From Streptomyces sp. NBC_01451 (GTDB taxonomy: Bacteria; Actinomycetota; Actinomycetes; Streptomycetales; Streptomycetaceae), in contig NZ_CP109479.1 in assembly GCF_036227485.1 (NCBI RefSeq), positions 4,402,001-4,466,000 of the forward strand: DNA of 64,000 bases, written 5' to 3'. A program made the translations under genes and the position numbers. Positions 1 to 7,228 of this stretch are shown in pieces. The notes under the pieces are model-generated. The model did no database searches and was not told where the DNA came from. It saw nothing but the letters and a program-made list of their open reading frames with translations. Every line of letters starts with the position of its first letter. Positions within the stretch are counted from its first letter, which is position 1.

Positions 1-1
1 C

Positions 2-109
2 GAAGCCCAACTCGACAAGTACCGCGTACTCCTCGACCGCATGGAGGCCAGCGCACTCTCGCCCGCAGAGTCGCGGGACTTCATCCACAAGATCACCATG
101 GACCTGTGA
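2..109 (+). CDS. C-terminal end of an HTH/DUF5753 regulator (partial)
   Basis: Only the last 35 residues are in the window; the gene starts upstream of it. The reading frame ends at a TGA at 107-109. The tail contains YRVLLDRM...ALSPAESRDFI, which resembles the end of the DUF5753 domain found in Streptomyces Xre-type regulators that pair with DUF397 proteins. The stop lies only 7 bp before the ATG of the following DUF397 gene, and the ribosome-binding GAGGA overlaps the stop, so the two are almost certainly co-translated. Assignment rests on this short tail and on the neighbour. Confidence 0.7.
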   Translation, partial: EAQLDKYRVLLDRMEASALSPAESRDFIHKITMDL

Positions 110-116
110 GGAATCA

Positions 117-479
117 ATGGCACCAGAGCTCACCTGGCAGAAGTCGTCCTACTGCGCTCAGGGCAATTCCTGCATACACATCGCCGCCACCCCCACCACC
201 CCCCGCAAAATCCACCTCACCGAATCCGGCGACCCCACCGGAGCGATACTCACCACAACCCCCGCCGCCTTCCACACCCTCCTCACCACCCTGAAGGCGG
301 ACACGCCCCCACCTGGGGCAACCGTCCCCGCGATCGAAGTCACCCTCGGCGAAGCCCTCGACGCCCCTGTCCGTGTCCGCTCGACCACCGCCCCCGACAC
401 GGTCGTCACCACCGACCGCCGCAAATGGCACACCTTCGTCCTGGGCGTACAAGCAGGCGAGTTCGACCACTTCGCCTGA
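117..479 (+). CDS. DUF397 domain protein
   Basis: A 120-residue protein beginning LTWQKSSYCAQGNSC, with LTESGDPTGAILTTTPAAFHTLLTTLK after it. This is the usual DUF397 pattern: a W-K/R-SSYS start, a D/P-G-P middle and an aromatic segment reading 'AF/W..LL..LK'. In Streptomyces such proteins sit beside an HTH/DUF5753 regulator and are thought to act as its partner, as in the WhiJ/BldB-like systems. The C-terminal 60 residues (about 62-120) extend beyond the core domain and end in WHTFVLGVQAGEFDHF, which itself resembles the core motif, so the protein may hold a second, diverged copy of the end of the domain. The ATG follows GAGGA at about 6 nt. Target genes cannot be told from sequence. Confidence 0.85.
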   Translation: MAPELTWQKSSYCAQGNSCIHIAATPTTPRKIHLTESGDPTGAILTTTPAAFHTLLTTLKADTPPPGATVPAIEVTLGEALDAPVRVRSTTAPDTVVTTDRRKWHTFVLGVQAGEFDHFA

Positions 480-692
480 GCCGCCCCCCTAGGACTCCTC
501 GGGCTCGCCCAGCTCCCCCCGCACCCGAGCCCACGTACGTCCTGGGCTCTCCGTGCGCAATGGCCCGGCAGGGAGCTTTGCGGATGCCCTCAGTGCGCCG
601 GGCATTGGTACATCTCTGTGTTCGCTGCCCTGCGAGTAAATGCGCACGTCATTGCGTCCCCTCAGCGCATCGTCGTAGGTCGGGCTCGGGGT

Positions 693-1142
693 CTACCAGG
701 GTGGGCGGGTGTCGCGGAGTGCTGCCGGGGTCTGGTCGGGCAGGGCTCTGTCTTGGTCGGTGCGCAGCAGCATGCCCGGGTCGGGTTCGAAGTCTTCGTT
801 GGGCGGTGCCGGCTGGTGGAAACGTTCGGTGCGCGAGATCGTGACTTCCACCAGCCGGTCCTCCTGGAACATCCACAGCCCGAAACAGTCGTCGTCCTGG
901 TCACGAAGCAGCACTTGCACCGTGTGCGGATGCGGCCACGGCAGCGACTCCAGGTGCTTGAGCAGACCCTTGCGGGCGCGCACCTTCTCGAACTCCAGGG
1001 CCCACCCGAACTCATAGCCCCAGTGCCCCGCGATCGGGACGAAGCGGCCTCGCCACGTGCGTTCCGGGTCGTCCTGGGTCAGCGGTTCCATGACCTCGTC
1101 CGACCAACGGGCAAGCACGATGACCTCGGCATCTCTACTCAT
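693..1142 (-). CDS. Conserved hypothetical protein, 149 aa
   Basis: A minus-strand gene read from an ATG at 1142. The product is soluble and acidic, rich in W and D/E (EVIVLARWSDEVMEPL, FGLWMFQEDRLVEVTI), without a signal peptide or membrane segment. It shows protein-like composition, unlike the plus-strand frames over the same bases, which are Arg/Ala/Pro-rich. I do not recognise a family. The charged segment RDQDDDCFGLWMFQEDRLVEV looks like a beta-strand domain. It is divergent from the small gene at 1405, and the 1329-1394 operator-like repeats lie between them, so the two may share a regulator. Confidence 0.65.
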   Translation of the reverse strand: MSRDAEVIVLARWSDEVMEPLTQDDPERTWRGRFVPIAGHWGYEFGWALEFEKVRARKGLLKHLESLPWPHPHTVQVLLRDQDDDCFGLWMFQEDRLVEVTISRTERFHQPAPPNEDFEPDPGMLLRTDQDRALPDQTPAALRDTRPPW

Positions 1143-1328
1143 GACGGAGTATCACCGCATCCGCACAATCTTCCGCAACCAAATTCCTCAGCCGGCCGAC
1201 GCAGACTGCAGTGGGTCGAGCGAGTCGACACATTCCGGGTTGCGGTCCCCGTCCATCGTTCTCATAAACGGCCCTTTCCCAGAGCAAGATCAACAGGGTT
1301 CCGGAGAGACCGCACCGGCGCCAGATCT

Positions 1329-1394
1329 GTTCTCACAACCCGTTCTCACGCAAGAGCGGCCGACACCACGTTCTGAGAACTGAGTTGTGAGAAC
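1329..1394. promoter_or_regulatory. Cluster of GTTCTCA-type operator repeats
   Basis: Four related elements sit within 66 bp: GTTCTCACAAC (1329-1339), GTTCTCA (1342-1348), the palindrome GTTCTGAGAAC (1370-1380) and GTTGTGAGAAC (1384-1394). The first and last are perfect 11-bp inverted copies of each other. The cluster lies between the divergent genes at 693-1142 (minus) and 1405 onward (plus) and ends 10 bp before the ATG at 1405. This arrangement is typical of a multi-site operator. The protein that binds it is unknown; the HTH/DUF5753 regulator at the left edge is one candidate by proximity only. Confidence 0.6.
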
Positions 1395-1404
1395 GTCCGG
1401 GGTC

Positions 1405-1899
1405 ATGGCGGACCCTCACGACCCCGCGCCGGCCGCCCCGGCCCCTGAGCTTCCGGTCATCCTCGACACGCCAGGCAAGGTGGCCGACTTCCTCCGCGCC
1501 GCCGAACTGGAGCCCGCCGAGCACGCCGTCCTCGACCAGGGCGTGACCGTACGGCGCGGCCAGGGCTACACCCTGCGCAGCACCGCCGTGCCCGCGATCC
1601 ACCGCCGGCTCCTCGGCCTCTGCCAAGCCCTCGACGGCACAGAGGCGGTCCCGGCCCAGCGCAAGGCCCGCCACGAGTTCGAGAACCGCGTCAACCTGCA
1701 TGCCCCTGCTACGGACTTCGGAAGTCAGTCACGCTCCGCTACAGAACGGGTAACGGCAGCTTCACGAGGACAGGGCCGTCGAACCGGCGTTCGCCGACGA
1801 GGATGTGGCCGACATCCGTCCCCAAATACGCCTGAACGCAGGCGATCCACAGAGCCGTTTCGATGGAGCGCGGCGGATCGAGCCGCCGGCCGAGGCTGA
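1405..1899 (+). CDS. Small hypothetical protein; 3' part doubtful
   Basis: The first 95 residues or so (LPVILDTPGKVADFLRAAELEPAEHAVLD to ARHEFENRV) read as a compact helical domain with good protein composition. After about position 1710 the frame becomes Arg/Ser-rich and overlaps the convincing minus-strand gene at 1739-1996, so the real product probably ended near 1710-1760. In the next frame a TAA follows soon after, which would fit a single-base frameshift. An upstream in-frame GTG at 1387 lies inside the operator repeats, so the ATG at 1405 is preferred, although its ribosome-binding site is weak. No family recognised. Confidence 0.4.
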   Translation: MADPHDPAPAAPAPELPVILDTPGKVADFLRAAELEPAEHAVLDQGVTVRRGQGYTLRSTAVPAIHRRLLGLCQALDGTEAVPAQRKARHEFENRVNLHAPATDFGSQSRSATERVTAASRGQGRRTGVRRRGCGRHPSPNTPERRRSTEPFRWSAADRAAGRG

Positions 1900-1996
1900 G
1901 CGACCCCGAGCCGCCGCGAACCTCGATCACGTCGACATCGGCGCCGGCTGGACCGTCCACCGAAGAACCGGCCCCCCTCCCCCCAGGGACCGTCAC
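1739..1996 (-). CDS. Hypothetical protein, 85 aa, coupled to the upstream gene
   Basis: Starts at a GTG (1996-1994) that overlaps the TGA of the preceding minus-strand gene in a GTGA arrangement, which implies translational coupling. The product (DVIEVRGGSGSLSLGRR...TALWIACVQAYLGTDVGHILVGERRFDG) is a small soluble protein with a beta-rich start and one helix, without signal peptide. The track's longer frame upstream of the GTG reads as Gly-rich noise, so the coupled start is preferred. I do not recognise the family. It overlaps the tail of the plus-strand frame from 1405. Confidence 0.5.
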   Translation of the reverse strand: MTVPGGRGAGSSVDGPAGADVDVIEVRGGSGSLSLGRRLDPPRSIETALWIACVQAYLGTDVGHILVGERRFDGPVLVKLPLPVL

Positions 1997-2310
1997 CGCC
2001 TGTCGTACCACTCCAGGTACTCGACGTATTCCCGCGCCCCAACGGCCTCTGGACGCCACACCATCCACACCGCCCCGACCCCGGCACCGGTGTCGACATC
2101 GGCCGACACCACCGTAAGCACACGCCCCGGCATCCACCACGACTGCGGTGCGCCACCCCTCAGCACCCGCCTCACCACCCCCGGCAACAGGCGCTCTACA
2201 AGCCTTACCTGAACCTCCGCCAGCCCCCAAACCACCCCACACACCCCCATTAAGCCCAGGCGCACCCCCATCCACGCCCCGCACATCTCTGTGCACAGGC
2301 TGTGGATCAC
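1993..2310 (-). CDS. Hypothetical protein, 105 aa
   Basis: Minus-strand gene ending in a GTGA overlap with the next gene (1739-1996). The first half is hydrophobic and Gly/Val-rich (GVRLGLMGVCGVVWGLAEVQVRLVERLLP) and could be an amphipathic or membrane-associated helix; the second half (SWWMPGRVLTVVSADVDTGAGVGAVWMVWRPEA...YVEYLEWYDRR) reads as a compact beta-type domain. Several ATGs are possible starts (2310, 2286, 2271) and none has a strong ribosome-binding site. The two coupled genes have no recognisable family and probably act together. Confidence 0.45.
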   Translation of the reverse strand: MIHSLCTEMCGAWMGVRLGLMGVCGVVWGLAEVQVRLVERLLPGVVRRVLRGGAPQSWWMPGRVLTVVSADVDTGAGVGAVWMVWRPEAVGAREYVEYLEWYDRR

Positions 2311-2417
2311 CTGTGTCGACAGTCAAGCCACCCCCTCCCCCCACCCATCACCCCGTCAGTGATCGGTAACCCAGCAACCCCCTTCAGTCACGCGGAAGTC
2401 AGGATTCCGCAACCCGT

Positions 2418-2440
2418 CTTGTTGTCACGTACTCAACAAG
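2418..2440. promoter_or_regulatory. Inverted repeat upstream of the S53 protease
   Basis: Perfect 7-bp arms CTTGTTG (2418-2424) and CAACAAG (2434-2440) with a 9-bp spacer, about 100 bp before the protease start. Such spacing (two turns between half-site centres is not reached; about 16 bp) is compatible with a dimeric regulator. The rest of 2311-2542 shows nothing else definite. Confidence 0.35.
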
Positions 2441-2542
2441 CGATGGTCGTCGCGGGCCGCCAACCCGCCGCCGGGGACACCGCACCGGCGGCAGACCCCC
2501 ACCCGCACTGCCCCTGCCAACCCCCTAACAGGAGGCTGTACG

Positions 2543-3910
2543 TTGCGTACGTCACCCCCCAGCAGCCAGTCCACGCACGGCAGATGGCGCCGCATAGGCA
2601 CCGCCGCCGTAGCCACGGCCGCGCTCGCTCTCGCCGGACTCGGCACCGCGGCCCAGGCCGGCGCCGCCACCCCCGTGACCTCGAAGGTCACCGCCAAGGT
2701 CAGCGCGAAGACCATCGCCGCGCAGGTCGCCAAGGCCCATGTGAGCTACACCAACCAGTGTGACGCGACCCCGGCGAAGGGCTTCGCCTCCTGCAACGCC
2801 CTGCGCGTCACCGGCGGCACCACCGCATTCCAGGAGGAGCAGGCGGCGAGGAAGGGCACCGCGCCCGGGACCATCAAGCCGAACGCCGCCTCGGCCACCC
2901 CCACCGGTTACGGCCCCAGCAACATCCAGTCCGCCTACGGACTGACCTCCGCCGCCGCTTCCAACGGCGCCGGCGAGACCATCGCGATCGTCGACGCGTA
3001 CGACGACCCGAACGCGGCGGCCGACCTCGCGGCCTACCGCTCGTACTACGGCCTCTCCGCCTGCACCGTCGCCAACGGCTGCTTCAAGAAGGTCAGCCAG
3101 ACCGGCTCGACGACCTCCCTCCCCGCCGCCGACAGCGGCTGGGCCGGTGAGATCTCGCTCGACCTCGACATGGCCAGCGCGACCTGCCCGAACTGCAACA
3201 TCCTGCTGGTCGAGGCCACCTCGGCCACGATGGCCAACCTCGGCACCGCCGTGAACCGCGCGGTCACCCTGGGCGCCAAGTACGTCTCCAACAGCTACGG
3301 CGGCTCGGAGTCGTCCTCCGACACCAGCTACGACACCTCGTACTTCAACCACCCCGGCGTCGCCATCACGGTCAGCGCGGGCGACGCGGACTACGGCGCC
3401 GAGTACCCGGCGGCCTCCAAGTACGTCACCTCCGTCGGCGGCACCAAGCTGTCCACCGCCTCCAACACCCGCGGCTGGACCGAGACCGTGTGGAAGACCA
3501 GCAGCACCGAGGGCACCGGCTCCGGCTGCTCCGCGTACGACGCGAAGCCGACCTGGCAGACCGACACCGGCTGCACCAAGCGGATGATCTCCGACGTCTC
3601 CGCCGTGGCCGACCCCGCGACCGGCGTCTCGGTCTACGACACCTACGGCGAGTCCGGCTGGGTCACCTACGGCGGCACCAGCGCCTCCTCCCCGATCATC
3701 GCGGGCGTCTACGCCCTCGCCGGCACCCCGTCGAGCAGCTCCTACCCTGCCTCGTTCCCCTACACGAAGGCCGGCACCTCGGCCCTCAACGATGTGACCT
3801 CGGGCAACAACGGCACCTGCACCACGAGCTACTACTGCACGGCCGGAACCGGCTACGACGGCCCGACCGGCTGGGGCACCCCGCAGGGCCTGACCGCCTT
3901 CACCGGCTGA
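2543..3910 (+). CDS. Secreted S53 (sedolisin) family protease
   Basis: A 455-residue acid-protease-type serine carboxyl peptidase exported from the cell. Residues 1-42 form a signal peptide (positively charged RWRR, hydrophobic AAVATAALALAGLGTA, cleavage near AQAGAA). Catalytic residues of the sedolisin triad are visible: E203 and D207 in WAGEISLDLDM, and S380 in GGTSASSP. The oxyanion-type Asp region lies in SVSAGD-like VSAGDADYG (278-284). Cysteine pairs CDATPAKGFASC, CTVANGC and CPNC suggest disulfides. The propeptide usual in the family is short here, so it may be of the mini-type seen in Streptomyces. The start is TTG at 2543, chosen because AGGAGG ends 7 bp before it. Monocistronic; a terminator-like hairpin follows at 4041. 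Confidence 0.92.
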   Translation: MRTSPPSSQSTHGRWRRIGTAAVATAALALAGLGTAAQAGAATPVTSKVTAKVSAKTIAAQVAKAHVSYTNQCDATPAKGFASCNALRVTGGTTAFQEEQAARKGTAPGTIKPNAASATPTGYGPSNIQSAYGLTSAAASNGAGETIAIVDAYDDPNAAADLAAYRSYYGLSACTVANGCFKKVSQTGSTTSLPAADSGWAGEISLDLDMASATCPNCNILLVEATSATMANLGTAVNRAVTLGAKYVSNSYGGSESSSDTSYDTSYFNHPGVAITVSAGDADYGAEYPAASKYVTSVGGTKLSTASNTRGWTETVWKTSSTEGTGSGCSAYDAKPTWQTDTGCTKRMISDVSAVADPATGVSVYDTYGESGWVTYGGTSASSPIIAGVYALAGTPSSSSYPASFPYTKAGTSALNDVTSGNNGTCTTSYYCTAGTGYDGPTGWGTPQGLTAFTG

Positions 3911-4040
3911 CCAGTCCCATTCCGACCAGTCCGACCAGCTGACCTGGAACCACCAGATCAAGCCAATGCGTAGCTCATCTACGCAACTCAACACACAAAC
4001 GCCACCGGAGGTCGTGGGGACCACCGGCGGGCACTGGGGA

Positions 4041-4069
4041 ACGGGCCGCGGCTACCAGCCGCGGCCCGT
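4041..4069 (+). terminator. Hairpin downstream of the S53 protease
   Basis: Perfect 13-bp arms (4041-4053 and 4057-4069; core GGGCCGCGGCT) with a 3-nt ACC loop, 130 bp after the protease stop. It lacks a clear T-run, as is usual in Streptomyces. It probably ends the protease transcript. Confidence 0.5.
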
Positions 4070-4106
4070 CGCCATGTCCGAGGTCCGCGATAGCCTGGAC
4101 TTGGAT

Positions 4107-4147
4107 ACGGACCGTCAGAAGCGGTCCGTGACCTTACCGGTGGTCAC
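4107..4147 (+). promoter_or_regulatory. Two overlapping alternative hairpins before the cmd operon
   Basis: Arms ACGGACCG (4107-4114) and CGGTCCGT (4122-4129) form one hairpin. The bases directly after them, GTGACC and GGTCAC (about 4128-4147), form a second one whose left arm shares bases with the first. The two cannot fully form together, so the region could switch between states or simply be a double terminator. It lies 320 bp before the cmdF start. Confidence 0.3.
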
Positions 4148-4335
4148 GGCCTGGGCATCAGTGCCCACAGGTGACCATGGGTGGCTAACGACGGGACCAC
4201 ACCACAGGTTCCGCCCACACCTCATTGCCCGGCGTAACCAGCCGTGATACACAGAGTGACCATACGATCCGTTCAACCCCTCGCACACCGTCCCGCGCTC
4301 CCCCCATAGGGTGCCGCGAGAGGCGGTGGCAAGGT

Positions 4336-4347
4336 ATTCGTACGAAT
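4336..4347. promoter_or_regulatory. Palindrome ATTCGTACGAAT upstream of cmdF
   Basis: A perfect 12-bp palindrome, ATTCGTACGAAT, 118 bp before the ATG of cmdF and the only such element between the protease and the cmd operon. It may be an operator of the operon promoter; no binding protein is known to me. Confidence 0.35.
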
Positions 4348-4465
4348 CCCGCCAATGAATGACGTCAAGTCGACATCAGACTGCGTCATTGTCGGCGAGA
4401 ATGGACCTGACCTCTGCACTGCTGCAGGGGGCGCGCGGAACTACCCGACAGGGGCGGTGACTTAC

Positions 4466-4774
4466 ATGTGGCTTGCGGCCGAAAAGGGCGACATCAACAC
4501 CATCATCGGCGGGATCGCTCCGGACTGGGGCCCCTTCGGCAGCCTGGGCACCGAAGCGAAGACGATGGTCCAGGTCGTGATGGCCGTGGCCATCCTGATG
4601 TGCCTGGGCATCGCGATCTGGGGTGCGGCCAAACAGCGCATCGGCGCCACGGCGCTGCGTGACACCTTCAGCGCGGAACAGGGCAAGGGCCTCATCATCG
4701 CGGGCCTGACGGGCGTGTTCATCATCGGCTCGCTCGGCACCCTCTTCACCATCGTGTACGGCATGGCCGTGTAG
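4466..4774 (+). CDS. cmdF: Small integral membrane protein of the cmd cluster
   Basis: A 102-residue protein with two membrane segments: about residues 32-52 (VVMAVAILMCLGIAIWGAA) and 77-98 (GLIIAGLTGVFIIGSLGTLFTIVYG). Size and two-helix layout resemble VirB2/pilin-like or TrbC-type small subunits that open type IV secretion operons, which is an inference from position. It is the first gene of six on the plus strand ending at 11729. The ATG at 4466 follows GGTGA at 5 nt; an upstream in-frame ATG at 4355 would add 37 poorly protein-like residues. I take the cluster to be the equivalent of S. coelicolor cmdABCDEF (SCO4126-4131), reported to affect sporulation and antibiotic production; the letter is assigned by order. 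Confidence 0.7.
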   Translation: MWLAAEKGDINTIIGGIAPDWGPFGSLGTEAKTMVQVVMAVAILMCLGIAIWGAAKQRIGATALRDTFSAEQGKGLIIAGLTGVFIIGSLGTLFTIVYGMAV

Positions 4775-4944
4775 CCGGCGCCACCCGTGCGTGGCGCATC
4801 GTCAGTCGGACAGCCGGGCGAGCCCGGTTCTGCCTCCCAACACCCATCCACCCGTCGTGCCCACCGACTGAGGTTGCGTCTCCCTGATGTCGAGTCACCA
4901 CACCGCGCCCGCGCGGGAACCAGCACGGCTACCGTCGTACTGTC

Positions 4945-5004
4945 ACGCGTACCCGTACGCGTCGATTCGACACGAGTTCCATACGAGTTCGATTCGATAC
5001 GAGT
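4945..5004. promoter_or_regulatory. Inverted and direct repeats between cmdF and cmdE
   Basis: An inverted repeat ACGCGTAC-CC-GTACGCGT (4945-4962) is followed by two direct copies of TCGATTCGAyACGAGT (4962-4977 and 4989-5004), 27 bp apart. They end 18 bp before the cmdE start, in the only sizeable gap (248 bp) inside the cluster. This suggests an internal, separately controlled promoter. Confidence 0.45.
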
Positions 5005-5022
5005 CGAGGGGACGGGCGCGCG

Positions 5023-5898
5023 ATGAGTCTCGGTGACAGCCAGAGCAACGGCGACTCCACCCGCCCCGACGACGACGGGTACGGCGGCACCGGCCAGACC
5101 CGGACCCGCTACCACGACCAGGGCAACGGCGGCGTCTACGGCGGCGCACGGCGCCCCAAGTCGTCACGGGGCACGGTGACAGCGGTCGGCGTGGTCGTCC
5201 TGCTGATCGCGGCGATCGCCTTCGCGAACCGCGGAGGAGACGATTCCTCTACGTCCTCGTCCTCCTCCTCGGCGGGCACCGGCTCCGGCAGCGACAGCCG
5301 GCCCGACGCGGCGGCGACCGAGGCCTCCGGCGATCAACCGGTCACCAAGAAGGCGGCCGGCATCCCGTCCGGGTTCGCGCACAACCGGCAGGGCGTCCAG
5401 TCCGCGGCGGCCAACTACGCGGTGTCGCTGGGCTCGACCGGCATGTTCCGGAAGGACAGCCGGGACAAGCTCGTCGACGCCCTCTTCACCGCCGAGGCCG
5501 CCACCAGACTCAAGGCCCCCCTCGACAAGGCCTACTCGGCGAGCCTCCTCACCAGACTCGGCCTCGACGCCAACGGCAACGCCCCCGAGGGCAGCACTTT
5601 CGTCTCGCGCGTGACACCGGTCGGTACGAAGACCGTGGCGTACGGCGGCGCCACCGCCACGGTCGACGTCTGGTACGTCCTCCTGACCGGCATCGCCGGT
5701 GAGAAGTCCACCAGCCCGGTCACCTCGTCCTGGAACACCTGGACCTACGACATGCGCTGGTCGGGCGACGACTGGAAGATCGTCTCCTACTCGGAGAAGG
5801 ACGGCCCCAACCCGGTCCCCGGCGACGACCGGGCCGCCGCCTCCGACGAGATCAGCAAGGCCATCGACGAGTACGGAGGGTTCACCTATGCCCGGTAA
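5023..5898 (+). CDS. cmdE: Single-span membrane protein of the cmd cluster
   Basis: A 291-residue bitopic protein. Residues 1-46 are polar and Gly/Asp-rich, residues about 48-68 form one transmembrane helix (TVTAVGVVVLLIAAIAFA), then a Ser-rich linker (STSSSSSSAGTGSGSD) leads to an extracytoplasmic domain of about 190 residues with WYVLLTGI and WNTWTYDMRWSGDDWKIVSYS. That domain looks like a VirB8/TcpC or NTF2-like fold, as seen in conjugation proteins of Gram-positive bacteria; this is a resemblance, not a proven match. GGGGACGGG precedes the ATG. Its end overlaps the next gene by 11 bp, so the two are coupled. Confidence 0.72.
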   Translation: MSLGDSQSNGDSTRPDDDGYGGTGQTRTRYHDQGNGGVYGGARRPKSSRGTVTAVGVVVLLIAAIAFANRGGDDSSTSSSSSSAGTGSGSDSRPDAAATEASGDQPVTKKAAGIPSGFAHNRQGVQSAAANYAVSLGSTGMFRKDSRDKLVDALFTAEAATRLKAPLDKAYSASLLTRLGLDANGNAPEGSTFVSRVTPVGTKTVAYGGATATVDVWYVLLTGIAGEKSTSPVTSSWNTWTYDMRWSGDDWKIVSYSEKDGPNPVPGDDRAAASDEISKAIDEYGGFTYAR

Positions 5899-7228
5899 CA
5901 CGCCAGGTAGGTCCTACCTCGTGCTCAAGATCGCCGGCGCGCTGACAGCCGTACAGACGGCGGCCGTACTCCTGGCCACCCAGGCGTACGCGGCACCGAC
6001 ACCGTCCCCCTCGCCGTCGGCCTCCGCGACGGCGGGGAACACCGACTGCTCCCTGCTCTTCGACGAGGCCAAGAAGCTCTGCGAAGGCGAACAGAGCGGC
6101 GCCGGCTCGGGCTCCGTCACCAGCCCCACCTCCACCCTCGACCCGCTGTCCTCCCTCGCCAAGGGCTGCGCCGACGCCGCCTCCTGGACGGTCGACAAGC
6201 TCAGCGAGGCCGTGAAGGAGACCGCGAACGTCGACTTCACCAACGCCAAGTTCCTCCAGCAGTACGCGGTCGTGTTCGCCGCGTCCACCGTCCTGACCCT
6301 GGTGCTGTGGCTGCTCGCCGTCTCCAAGCGGGCCGTGCGGGGCGTCCCCCTCACCACGGCCATCTCCGAGGCGATCGGCTTCCTCTGGCTGACCGTCCTG
6401 GCCTCCGCCTTCACGCCCCTCGTCCTCTACACCGTCGTCTCGGCGACCGACGGCGTCACCGAGGTCCTCGCGAGCGCGACCGGCGACCAGACCGACACGT
6501 TCTTCGGCACCTTCTCCGGTGCGCTCGCCAAGGGCCAGGACATCGGCGGCGGCCCGATCATGCTGATCGTGGTGTCCATGGTGTCGATCCTCGCGGCCGG
6601 CGTCCTCTGGCTGGAACTCGTCATCCGGGCCGCCCTGCTCTACGTCGGCGCGCTCCTCGGCACGGTCGTGTACGCGGGGCTGGTCGACAAGAACCTGTGG
6701 GGGCACGTCCGCCGCTGGGCCGGCATCATGATCGCGGTCATCCTGGTCAAACCGGTGATCGCCATCGTGCTGGGCCTGGCAGGCGCCCTGTCCACCAACG
6801 ACGGCCCGGACGCCTTCTCGGCGGTCGTCTCCGGTCTCTCCATCATCCTCCTCGCCATCTTCGCGAGCGCGATGATCTACCGCTTCGTCCCGGGCTTCGG
6901 CGACGAGATCGCCAACTCCCGCAACAACCGCATCATGCAGGGCGCCGAGAGCAAGGCCGCCGCTGTCATCAGCTCCCCGGCGACCCTCGTCGCCCAGGGC
7001 ATCAAGACCCACAGCAGCCGGGCGGACAACAACGGGGGCGGTGGAGGCGGCGGCCAGTCGTCCTCCGCACCGCGCCCGGCCAACCCCGTGTCCGGCGGCG
7101 TCGCGGCGCACAGCTCGCGGCCCTCGGGCGGCGGCGGATCTGTCCCCTCCGCCGCACCCCCGCCGCGCAGCAGCCCGCACGCCGGCAACAGCAACCGATC
7201 CAACCGCCCTGGAGGTGACGGGCGTTGA
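5888..7228 (+). CDS. cmdD: Polytopic membrane protein, VirB6/TrbL-like
   Basis: A 446-residue protein with an N-terminal signal-like segment (residues 8-36, ending AYAAPTPS), a Ser/Pro stretch, and about five or six membrane helices between residues 125 and 340 (for example AVVFAASTVLTLVLWLLAV, IMLIVVSMVSILAAGVLWLEL, IMIAVILVKPVIAIVLGLAGAL). The tail from about 375 is Gly/Ser/Pro-rich and probably cytoplasmic and disordered. The helix pattern with LVKP...LGLAGAL resembles VirB6/TrbL channel subunits of type IV secretion systems. The ATG at 5888 lies inside the end of cmdE; the end overlaps the TTG start of cmdC by 4 bp. Confidence 0.75.
   Translation: MPGNTPGRSYLVLKIAGALTAVQTAAVLLATQAYAAPTPSPSPSASATAGNTDCSLLFDEAKKLCEGEQSGAGSGSVTSPTSTLDPLSSLAKGCADAASWTVDKLSEAVKETANVDFTNAKFLQQYAVVFAASTVLTLVLWLLAVSKRAVRGVPLTTAISEAIGFLWLTVLASAFTPLVLYTVVSATDGVTEVLASATGDQTDTFFGTFSGALAKGQDIGGGPIMLIVVSMVSILAAGVLWLELVIRAALLYVGALLGTVVYAGLVDKNLWGHVRRWAGIMIAVILVKPVIAIVLGLAGALSTNDGPDAFSAVVSGLSIILLAIFASAMIYRFVPGFGDEIANSRNNRIMQGAESKAAAVISSPATLVAQGIKTHSSRADNNGGGGGGGQSSSAPRPANPVSGGVAAHSSRPSGGGGSVPSAAPPPRSSPHAGNSNRSNRPGGDGR

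Noticed and set aside
618..1376. Long plus-strand frame of 252 codons
   Set aside because: Arg/Gly-rich shadow of the minus-strand gene at 693-1142; no ribosome-binding site.
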